This document shows, piece by piece, positions 1-5,135 of a stretch of DNA of 5,135 nt. The DNA is from JBEHWX01 sp048498995 (GTDB lineage: Bacteria > Bacteroidota > Ignavibacteria > OLB7). The stretch spans positions 1-5,135 of the forward strand of contig JBEHWX010000179.1 of the NCBI GenBank assembly GCA_048498995.1, given 5' to 3'. Numbering within the stretch: the stretch's first letter is position 1; every line of letters begins with the position of its first letter. The position numbers and the translations under genes are program-made. The notes beneath the pieces are model-generated. The model had not been told where the DNA came from, did no database searches, and saw nothing but the letters and a program-made list of their open reading frames with translations.

Positions 1-1
1 A

Positions 2-91
2 GAAACCCTGGGCTGGAAGACACCGGCGCAAGCGTTTGCTGAAGCATACGCCAAGATTATGGCCCAGCAGGCTGTTGCACTAGCTCCTTGA
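2..91 (+). CDS. IS30-family transposase, C-terminal fragment (5' part outside the window)
   Basis: Twenty-nine codons and a TGA stop are visible in the frame starting at base 2. The peptide begins ETLGWKTPAQAFAEAYAK, which matches the conserved end of IS30-family DDE transposases, usually written (R)PRxTLGWKTPxE.F. In the family this lies just after the last catalytic glutamate of the RNase H-like domain; the catalytic residues themselves are upstream of the window. The enzyme cuts and rejoins the element's ends during copy-out/paste-in transposition. The last codons, encoding AVALAP, are part of the inverted repeat. IS481- or IS3-type transposases have a similar 'RPH..LG..TP' ending, but the GWKTP wording and the stop codon inside the repeat favour IS30. 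Whether the full gene is intact cannot be seen. Confidence 0.82.
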   Translation, partial: ETLGWKTPAQAFAEAYAKIMAQQAVALAP

Positions 92-98
92 GTCTACC
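72..98 (+). repeat. IS30-type right terminal inverted repeat (IRR)
   Basis: The segment opens with CTGTTGCACTAG and ends with TTGAGTCTACC. Compared with the right end of E. coli IS30 as I remember it (TGTTGCATTGA... TTGAATCTACA), about 18 of 25 positions agree, with both outer blocks, TGTTGCA and TTGA.TCTAC, kept. The transposase TGA stop (89-91) falls at the equivalent place. The partner left repeat is outside the window, so this rests on similarity to IS30 and not on a pair seen here. Confidence 0.7.
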
Positions 99-248
99 AA
101 CCATGAAATCTCAGCCGGGCCGGAGGAGCGCTCGGATTCCGCGATGAGCGATGTGGAGCGGAAAATGCTCCCCCACCTCCCCTGGCTTGGATACGGCTCC
201 GTTACGCCCGCCAAGGAGGGCGCCGGGGGGCCGTCCGGGAGGACGAAG

Positions 249-281
249 CTCGGACATCTCGGCGACTCGGGGAATGTCGAG
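249..281 (+). other. Bulged hairpin in the gap leader
   Basis: CTCG (249-252) pairs with CGAG (278-281), and ACAT (254-257) pairs with ATGT (274-277), leaving G253 bulged. Three more pairs (C258-G272, U259-G271, C260-G270) can form beyond a bulged A273. The loop is about nine bases and no U-run follows, so it is not a standard terminator. It could be a leader RNA structure or chance in GC-rich DNA; I cannot assign a role. Confidence 0.3.
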
Positions 282-358
282 GAGGAAGACTCTCCGGCCG
301 CCGGAATCGTGTCGGCCTCGGAACGCCTCTTCTTACGTCTCTTCACAGGTCGCACGAC

Positions 359-375
359 CAAACTTCGTAAGTTTG
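359..375. promoter_or_regulatory. 17-bp palindrome upstream of gap, candidate operator
   Basis: CAAACTTCGTAAGTTTG has perfect 7-bp arms (359-365 and 369-375) around a 3-bp centre. It lies 69 bp before the gap start codon and is A/T-rich in a GC-rich surrounding, as expected for a site bound by a dimeric regulator. A weak -10-like TCGTAA (365-370) falls within it, which would suit repression, but the promoter itself is not established. A short RNA hairpin in the leader is the alternative reading. No regulator gene lies in the window to link to it. Confidence 0.35.
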
Positions 376-424
376 AAGGTTCCCAGTTGTAGGAAATTCG
401 TTCACGCCCTCTTCGGGCATCCTC

Positions 425-431
425 GGAGGAG
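425..431 (+). promoter_or_regulatory. Ribosome-binding site of gap (GGAGGAG)
   Basis: GGAGGAG is a strong match to the anti-Shine-Dalgarno complement, but it ends 13 bases before the ATG at 445, longer than the usual 5-9. It is the only strong Shine-Dalgarno sequence before any start codon in the window, and it supports starting gap at 445. CCTC at 408-411 could pair with GAGG at 426-429 and partly hide it. Confidence 0.55.
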
Positions 432-444
432 AACAGCAAAGGAT

Positions 445-1446
445 ATGGCAGTTCGCATCGCAATCAACGGATTCGGCCGCATCGGGCGCCTGGTGTTTCG
501 TCACGCCATGGCCCGCAAGGGGGAGATCGATTTCGTCGGCATCAATGATCTGACCGACGCCAAGACGCTCGCCCACCTGCTGAAGTTCGACTCGGTCCAC
601 GGTCGCTATCAGGGCACGATCGACGTCGACGGGAACGATCTCATCGTTGACGGCGACCGCATCACGATCAGCGCGCAGAAGAAGATCGAGGATCTTCAGT
701 GGGGGGAGATCGATGTCGTCATCGAATCGACCGGCGTCTTCACTTCGCGCGCCGATCTTCAGAAACATCTGGACAACGGCGCCAAGCGCGTGATCCTCAC
801 CGCCCCGGCCAAGGACCAGATGGATGCCACCGTGGTTCTCGGCGTCAACGACGAGATCCTGACCCCGGAGATGAAGATGATCTCCAATGCCAGTTGCACG
901 ACGAACTGCCTGGCTCCGATGGTGAAGGTCCTGATGGATAACTTCGGGATCAAGAACGGTTTCATGACGACCGTTCACTCCTACACGAACGATCAGAACA
1001 TTCTCGATCTGCCGCACCGCGACCTGCGTCGGGCTCGCGCCGCGGCGGTCAACATCATCCCGACCTCCACCGGCGCGGCCAAGGCGCTCGGACTGGTGAT
1101 CCCGGAGGTCAAGGGAAAGCTCGACGGCTTCGCGCTCCGCGTGCCGACGCCGGACGGCTCGATCACCGACTTCACCGCGGTCGTCGAGAAGACGGCCACG
1201 AAGCAGGAGATCAACGAGGCCTTCCGCGCCGCCGCCCAGTCGGGCCCGATGGCCGGCATCCTCGAGTACTCCGAGGATGAGCTCGTCTCCACCGATATCG
1301 TCGGCAACCCGCACTCCTGCATCTACGACTCGCTGTCGACGATGGTGACCGGCGATCTGGTGAAGATCGTCGGCTGGTACGACAACGAGTATGGCTACTC
1401 GCGCCGGATCGTCGATCTGGTCGAGCGGATCGCCAAGCTCGGATAA
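445..1446 (+). CDS. gap: Type I glyceraldehyde-3-phosphate dehydrogenase, NAD-dependent type
   Basis: This 333-residue cytosolic enzyme, a normal family length, converts glyceraldehyde-3-phosphate, phosphate and NAD+ to 1,3-bisphosphoglycerate, reversibly. The N-terminal Rossmann domain opens with INGFGRIGR (residues 7-15), and ND at 34-35 lies where the adenosine ribose is bound. The active site NASCTTNCLAP holds the catalytic Cys151, and His178 in TTVHSYT is its partner. Leu189-Pro190 in ILDLPHRDLRRARAA is the pair typical of NAD-specific enzymes; NADP-using forms usually have Ala-Ser there. The C-terminal end has the usual WYDNEYGYSRR. The ATG at 445 is chosen because MAVRIAINGFGRIGR is the standard N-terminus and GGAGGAG lies upstream. 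All key residues are present. pgk follows after 143 bp, matching the common gap-pgk order; no tpiA is seen. Confidence 0.97.
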   Translation: MAVRIAINGFGRIGRLVFRHAMARKGEIDFVGINDLTDAKTLAHLLKFDSVHGRYQGTIDVDGNDLIVDGDRITISAQKKIEDLQWGEIDVVIESTGVFTSRADLQKHLDNGAKRVILTAPAKDQMDATVVLGVNDEILTPEMKMISNASCTTNCLAPMVKVLMDNFGIKNGFMTTVHSYTNDQNILDLPHRDLRRARAAAVNIIPTSTGAAKALGLVIPEVKGKLDGFALRVPTPDGSITDFTAVVEKTATKQEINEAFRAAAQSGPMAGILEYSEDELVSTDIVGNPHSCIYDSLSTMVTGDLVKIVGWYDNEYGYSRRIVDLVERIAKLG

Positions 1447-1459
1447 CGCCGCATGCGCG

Positions 1460-1492
1460 CGGAAACGGGGAGCCACGAGCTCCCCGTTTCCG
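1460..1492 (+). terminator. Strong hairpin after gap: terminator-like, without a clear U-run
   Basis: A perfect 13-bp stem (1461-1473 with 1479-1491, GGAAACGGGGAGC and its complement) encloses a 5-base loop (CACGA); C1460-G1492 adds a 14th pair. It starts 14 bases after the gap stop codon. The stem is terminator-grade, but the sequence after it (TTCGATGCCC) lacks a run of T. It may be an inefficient or factor-assisted terminator, or a stabilising/processing hairpin that sets different levels of gap and pgk mRNA. The lower arm ends in GTTTCC, and the opposite strand shows no better U-run. Confidence 0.6.
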
Positions 1493-1521
1493 TTCGATGC
1501 CCGCCCCAGGTCGTTGGTCCG

Positions 1522-1561
1522 CTCCCTCTCTCTTCCGTCGCGTCTCTCTCCCTTCCGTCGC
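1522..1561 (+). repeat. Two 20-bp pyrimidine-rich tandem units in the pgk leader
   Basis: Units 1522-1541 and 1542-1561 agree at 17 of 20 positions and both end in CTTCCGTCGC. Nearly all bases in the first part of each unit are C or T. The repeat ends 28 bases before the pgk start codon. A pyrimidine tract in an mRNA leader could bind ribosomal protein S1 or simply keep the leader unpaired; this is inference. Confidence 0.6.
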
Positions 1562-1589
1562 AACAACCACAGACACCGGACATACTTCG

Positions 1590-2774
<1,185 letters not shown>

Positions 2775-2780
<6 letters not shown>

Positions 2781-2853
2781 CCCGGCGAGGATGACCCGAT
2801 GGGATGATCTCGCGGGATGATTCCCGGGGTGCGCGGGGATGATATCGGGACGA
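2775..2853 (+). repeat. Degenerate short repeat with GGATGA core, beginning at the pgk stop codon
   Basis: GGATGA occurs at 2775, 2789, 2802, 2815 and 2837, and a variant GGACGA at 2848. The first four copies are 13-14 bp apart, the later gaps are 22 and 11 bp, and the flanks vary (CCCG, TCTCG, TTCCC). The first copy contains the pgk TGA stop. The density is well above chance for a 79-bp stretch, so a decayed tandem array or slippage product is likely. No function is evident. Confidence 0.5.
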
Positions 2854-2992
2854 TTCCCTCGCCGCGCCCGGTTGGCGGGCAAAATACCCGGTTCGGGGCC
2901 CCGTCTTCCCCCTCGACTCTTTCTCTCTCCTTCGTGCGCGCGTGACGCGAAGTGCGCGCGACGACACTCGACGAAACAGGACAACGAGCACA
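2781..2992. other. Intergenic region between pgk and the rhomboid gene
   Basis: This 212-bp spacer has no supported gene. It holds most of the GGATGA repeat; a GCCCG/CGGGC hairpin (2866-2880, 5-bp stem) followed by AAAATA; two CCCGGTT copies 20 bp apart (2867 and 2887); a 10-bp palindrome CGGGGCCCCG (2894-2903); a pyrimidine tract (2904-2933); and two GTGCGCGCG copies 18 bp apart (2934 and 2952). The hairpin could end pgk transcription, but only A and T in mixed order follow it. No recognisable sigma70-type promoter was found, though the length leaves room for one serving the rhomboid gene. Confidence 0.5.
2904..2933 (+). other. Pyrimidine-rich tract in the rhomboid gene leader
   Basis: Nearly all bases are C or T. 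It contains TCTCTCTCC (2922-2930) followed by TTCGTGCGC, closely resembling TCTCTCTCC (1543-1551) followed by CTTCCGTCGC in the pgk leader. Two leaders in a row sharing such a tract suggests a common role in transcription start or translation initiation, which is inference. Confidence 0.4.
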
Positions 2993-3916
2993 ATGCCTCA
3001 GTACGGCAATCGCCTCCGCTTCGGCGGCCCGAGCATGTTCCCTCCGGGCGTCGGAGGTCTCATCCTGGTGAACGTGGCGATCTTTCTTCTCGGAATGGTC
3101 AGCCTCGGCGGCGTGTCGCTGCAGCAGGCCTTCGTCCGCTACGGCGCGCTCTGGCCGTTCGCCTCCACCGAAATCGGCGTACTCTTCCGCCCCTGGCAGT
3201 ACATCACCTACATGTTCCTGCACGGCGAGTTCTCCCATATCTTCCTGAACATGCTGGTTCTCTGGATGTTCGGGATGGAGCTGGAGAATATTTGGGGAAC
3301 GCGGCGGTTTCTGATCTACTACTTCATCTGCGGTCTCGGCGCGGGGATTCTCCACTCCCTGGTCACGCTGGCCATGGGGGGCGAGGCGGTTCCGACCGTC
3401 GGCGCCTCCGGCGCGATCATGGGGGTGATGGTGGCCTTCGCAATGGCCTTTCCCGACCGGATCATCTTCGTCAGCTTCTTCCTTCCGCTGCGCGCCAAAT
3501 ACTTCGTGCTGCTGTACGCGGCCTTCGATCTGTACAATGGGATCAACGGCATCGACGGCATCGCGCACTTCGCCCACCTGGGGGGCGCCCTCACCGGATT
3601 CCTCCTGGTGAAGTTCGGCGGCGTGATGACCCTCGGCAAATTCTTCGACCGCCGAACGGGGCAACAGCGCGAGACCTTCCGTCCCGCCCCGCCCCCTCCC
3701 CAGCAGGGAGCGCGGATCATCGACGTCGATTACCGCGATCTCGGCGCGCGGCAGCAGCCGGCCCGCCGTGGCGGCCACCAGCCGCCGGTGATGGAGCTCG
3801 GCGGCGAGCAGGCCCGCGTCGACGCGATCCTGGACAAGATCTCCCATCAGGGCTACCAGAGCCTGACCGATGAGGAGAAGGCGATTCTGAACGAGGCCAG
3901 CCGACGGATGCGCTGA
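2993..3916 (+). CDS. Rhomboid-family intramembrane serine protease with C-terminal cytosolic tail domain
   Basis: This 307-residue inner-membrane protein should cleave transmembrane substrates within the bilayer. About six hydrophobic segments are visible: near 20-38, 66-96 (including the re-entrant loop region), 105-126, 138-152, 157-180 and 190-207. The GASG motif gives catalytic Ser139, and AHLGG gives catalytic His195, completing the Ser-His dyad. FLHGEFSHIFLNM supplies His82 and Asn86, matching the oxyanion-hole HxxxN (H150/N154 in E. coli GlpG). After TM6 come a proline-rich linker (231-236) and a C-terminal segment (273-307, ARVDAILDKISHQGYQSLTDEEKAILNEASRRMR without its tail) resembling the small DUF6576-type domain on many FCB rhomboids. 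The ATG at 2993 is preferred over an in-frame GTG at 2942 because MPQYGNRLRFGG fits the family; AGGA at 2978-2981 is a weak ribosome-binding site. Its substrate is unknown and its neighbours do not suggest one. Confidence 0.92.
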   Translation: MPQYGNRLRFGGPSMFPPGVGGLILVNVAIFLLGMVSLGGVSLQQAFVRYGALWPFASTEIGVLFRPWQYITYMFLHGEFSHIFLNMLVLWMFGMELENIWGTRRFLIYYFICGLGAGILHSLVTLAMGGEAVPTVGASGAIMGVMVAFAMAFPDRIIFVSFFLPLRAKYFVLLYAAFDLYNGINGIDGIAHFAHLGGALTGFLLVKFGGVMTLGKFFDRRTGQQRETFRPAPPPPQQGARIIDVDYRDLGARQQPARRGGHQPPVMELGGEQARVDAILDKISHQGYQSLTDEEKAILNEASRRMR

Positions 3917-3930
3917 GCGAAGCCGGCCGC

Positions 3931-3963
3931 GGAGCCATCCCGCCGGGGAGCCATCCCCGCCGG
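3931..3963 (+). repeat. Tandem duplication of a 16/17-bp GGAGCCATCC(C)CGCCGG unit
   Basis: GGAGCCATCCCGCCGG (3931-3946) is directly followed by GGAGCCATCCCCGCCGG (3947-3963), identical apart from one added C. Within it CGGGG (3944-3948) and CCCCG (3955-3959) can form a 5-bp hairpin with no U-run, so terminator activity is doubtful. It lies between the rhomboid stop codon and ispG. The opposite strand reads GGGATGG twice, which recalls the GGATGA units after pgk. Confidence 0.65.
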
Positions 3964-4012
3964 CAACCCGCCCGCGATCCACTGGAGCGATATCAACGAT
4001 AACGACGACTTC

Positions 4013-5135
4013 ATGAACACGAACGAACTGAAACTCCCGATCATCGGCCAGAACGGCGAGGCCACCGGGGAAGCGCCGATCGCGACCGCCCCCTTCCGCC
4101 GGCGCTCCACGCGCCGCGTCATGGTCGGCTCCATTCCCGTCGGCGGCGGCGCTCCGGTCTCCGTGCAGACGATGACCAAGACCAAGACCGGCGACGCCAC
4201 GGCGACGATCGCGCAGATCAAGCGCTGCCAGGAGGCGGGCGTGGATATCGTCCGCGTCACCGTCAACGACTGGGACGCCGCCGAGGCGATGAAGGAGATC
4301 GTGGCCGGCGTCGACGTGCCGATCGTGGCCGACATCCACTTCAACCACATCTTCGCCCTGAAGGCGATCGAGGCTGGAGTGGCCAAGGTCAGGATCAATC
4401 CGGGAAATATCGGCTCGCTCGAACGGATCCAGCAGGTGCTCCGCGCCGCCAAGGAGCGCGGCATCCCGATCCGCATCGGCGTCAACTCCGGATCGCTGGA
4501 GGAGGATATCCTCGAGCGTCATGGCTACCCGACCCCGGAGGCGCTCTTCGAAAGCGCGATGCGCCACGTCACCTACTGCCAGGATTTCGGCTTCGACGAC
4601 GTGATCATCTCGGTGAAGTCCACCGACGTCCGCCTGATGATCGAGGCCTATCGCCTGATCGCCGAGCGGACCGACTACCCGCTCCACATCGGCGTGACCG
4701 AGGCGGGGACCACGCGCGTCGGCACCATCAAGTCGGCCGTCGGCATCGGCACGCTGCTGGCCGAGGGGATCGGCGACACCATCCGCGTCTCCCTGACCGA
4801 CGAGCCGGAGCGTGAGGTGGAGGTCGGCAAGGAGATTCTCCGCTCGCTGGGGCTGGCCTCGCGAAGCGTCGAGATCATCGCCTGCCCCACCTGCGGACGT
4901 CTGGAGATCGATCTGTTCCGGGTGACGCGGGAGCTGGAGGAGGCGCTCAAGGGGGTGAAGAAGCCGGTGAAGATCGCGCTGCTCGGCTGTGTGGTCAACG
5001 GCCCGGGGGAGGCCTCGGAGGCGGATATCGGCATCGCCGCCGGCAAGGGGGTCGGCATCCTCTACCGCAAGGGAGAGGTTGTCCGCCGGATCAAGGAGGA
5101 GGAGATCGTCTCGGCGCTTCTGGAGGAGGTCGAGA
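4013..5135 (+). CDS. ispG: 4-hydroxy-3-methylbut-2-en-1-yl diphosphate synthase (3' end outside the window)
   Basis: IspG (GcpE) is a cytosolic [4Fe-4S] enzyme that reduces MEcPP to HMBPP, the penultimate step of the MEP isoprenoid pathway. 374 residues are visible. The N-terminal TIM-barrel domain includes RRRSTRRVMVGSIPVGGG (29-46), VQTMTKTKT, VADIHF (105-110), RINPGNIG (127-134), IRIGVNSGSLE (153-163), SAMRHV and LHIGVTEAG (224-232). The C-terminal domain has cluster ligands Cys291 and Cys294 (CPTC) and Cys326 (GCVVNGPGE), with Glu333 completing coordination; the spacings (3, 32 and 7) equal those of E. coli IspG. This is the compact bacterial form without the plant-type insert. The conserved core starts near residue 28, so the N-terminus is about 20 residues longer than in E. 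coli; no later in-frame ATG suits. The frame is open to the edge, probably lacking only a short tail. No Shine-Dalgarno sequence lies close to the ATG (nearest GGAG is 25 bases away). Confidence 0.96.
   Translation, partial: MNTNELKLPIIGQNGEATGEAPIATAPFRRRSTRRVMVGSIPVGGGAPVSVQTMTKTKTGDATATIAQIKRCQEAGVDIVRVTVNDWDAAEAMKEIVAGVDVPIVADIHFNHIFALKAIEAGVAKVRINPGNIGSLERIQQVLRAAKERGIPIRIGVNSGSLEEDILERHGYPTPEALFESAMRHVTYCQDFGFDDVIISVKSTDVRLMIEAYRLIAERTDYPLHIGVTEAGTTRVGTIKSAVGIGTLLAEGIGDTIRVSLTDEPEREVEVGKEILRSLGLASRSVEIIACPTCGRLEIDLFRVTRELEEALKGVKKPVKIALLGCVVNGPGEASEADIGIAAGKGVGILYRKGEVVRRIKEEEIVSALLEEVE

Larger units (their letters stand above)
1..98 (+). mobile_element. Right end of an IS30-family insertion sequence (left part outside the window)
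   Basis: The segment holds the C-terminal codons of an IS30-type transposase followed by a sequence resembling the IS30 right inverted repeat, so the element should end at about base 98. The transposase stop codon lies inside the terminal repeat, the same arrangement I recall for E. coli IS30. By hand count the segment is about 56% G+C, lower than the neighbouring genes. Only the right end is visible, so completeness, activity and target-site duplication cannot be judged. The exact last base (97-99) is inferred from alignment to remembered IS30. Confidence 0.8.
99..444. other. Non-coding region between the IS end and gap (gap leader)
   Basis: These 346 bases carry no gene I can support. Open frames exist on both strands, but their translations are rich in Arg, Ser and Pro without recognisable domains. 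An open frame also runs upstream of gap in the gap frame from 151, but it adds 98 residues that no gap protein has. The region contains a bulged hairpin (249-281), a small TCCGG-ccg-CCGGA inverted repeat (293-305), a 17-bp palindrome (359-375), a 4-bp GCCC/GGGC hairpin (406-418) and a purine-rich ribosome-binding site (425-431). No convincing -35/-10 pair was found. The best weak candidate, TTCACA at 342-347 with TCGTAA at 365-370, is too poor to call. Confidence 0.6.

Noticed and set aside
88..116. Outward promoter from the IS end (TTGAGT at 88-93 as a -35 element)
   Set aside because: No acceptable -10 box lies 16-18 bases downstream; the bases there (TCAGCC) do not resemble TATAAT.
103..147. 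Short + strand reading frame (14 codons, MKSQPGRRSARIPR) just after the IS end
   Set aside because: No ribosome-binding site, no recognisable leader-peptide pattern such as repeated regulatory codons, and such a length is expected by chance.
151..444. In-frame upstream extension of gap by 98 codons
   Set aside because: The extra residues are Arg/Ser/Pro-rich and unlike any gap N-terminus, while MAVRIAINGFGRIGR at 445 is the standard start with GGAGGAG upstream.
80..463. 127-codon minus-strand open frame over the gap leader
   Set aside because: It overlaps the IS end and the gap start, has no domain similarity I recognise, and shows no initiation signal.
1497..1589. Upstream ATG start for Pgk (31 extra residues)
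   Set aside because: It would translate the hairpin arm and the pyrimidine repeat; the family N-terminus begins at MARSIDDL.
2942..2992. Upstream GTG start for the rhomboid protein (17 extra residues)
   Set aside because: The added MTRSARDDTRRNRTTST is Arg/Thr-rich and unlike family N-termini, and the ATG at 2993 begins the typical MPQYG...FFPP-like start.

Overview
This is a GC-rich bacterial chromosome segment with four housekeeping-type genes, all on the + strand: gap (glyceraldehyde-3-phosphate dehydrogenase), pgk (phosphoglycerate kinase), a rhomboid-family intramembrane serine protease, and ispG (MEP-pathway isoprenoid synthesis, cut off by the right edge). The first 98 bases are the right end of an IS30-family insertion sequence: the last 29 codons of its transposase and a terminal inverted repeat. 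I see no RNA genes and no CRISPR array.

Organism: the genes are strongly GC-rich at third codon positions. The rhomboid has the build I associate with Bacteroidota and neighbouring FCB-type phyla: an N-terminal FFPP-like stretch, WGTRRFLIYY after TM2, and a C-terminal ILDKIS..GYQSLTDEEK tail. pgk, the rhomboid gene and ispG lack a well-placed Shine-Dalgarno sequence, which also fits FCB-type translation. My inference is an uncultured high-GC FCB-related lineage, held with low confidence.

Layout: 1-98 IS30-type end; 99-444 non-coding leader upstream of gap, with a bulged hairpin and a 17-bp palindrome; 445-1446 gap; 1447-1589 spacer with a perfect 13-bp-stem hairpin and a pyrimidine-rich 20-bp tandem repeat; 1590-2780 pgk; 2781-2992 spacer with a degenerate GGATGA repeat and another pyrimidine tract; 2993-3916 rhomboid protease; 3917-4012 spacer with a 16/17-bp tandem duplication; 4013-5135 ispG (partial).

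How the genes relate: gap and pgk catalyse consecutive steps of glycolysis/gluconeogenesis through 1,3-bisphosphoglycerate and are commonly adjacent. ispG draws on central carbon because the MEP pathway starts from glyceraldehyde-3-phosphate and pyruvate, but that link to gap/pgk is metabolic and not evidence of co-regulation. Spacers of 96-212 bp and the hairpin after gap suggest several transcription or processing units instead of one tight operon.

I found no convincing undescribed system. The items most worth a second look are the short intergenic repeats, the palindrome upstream of gap, and the IS end close to a glycolytic gene.
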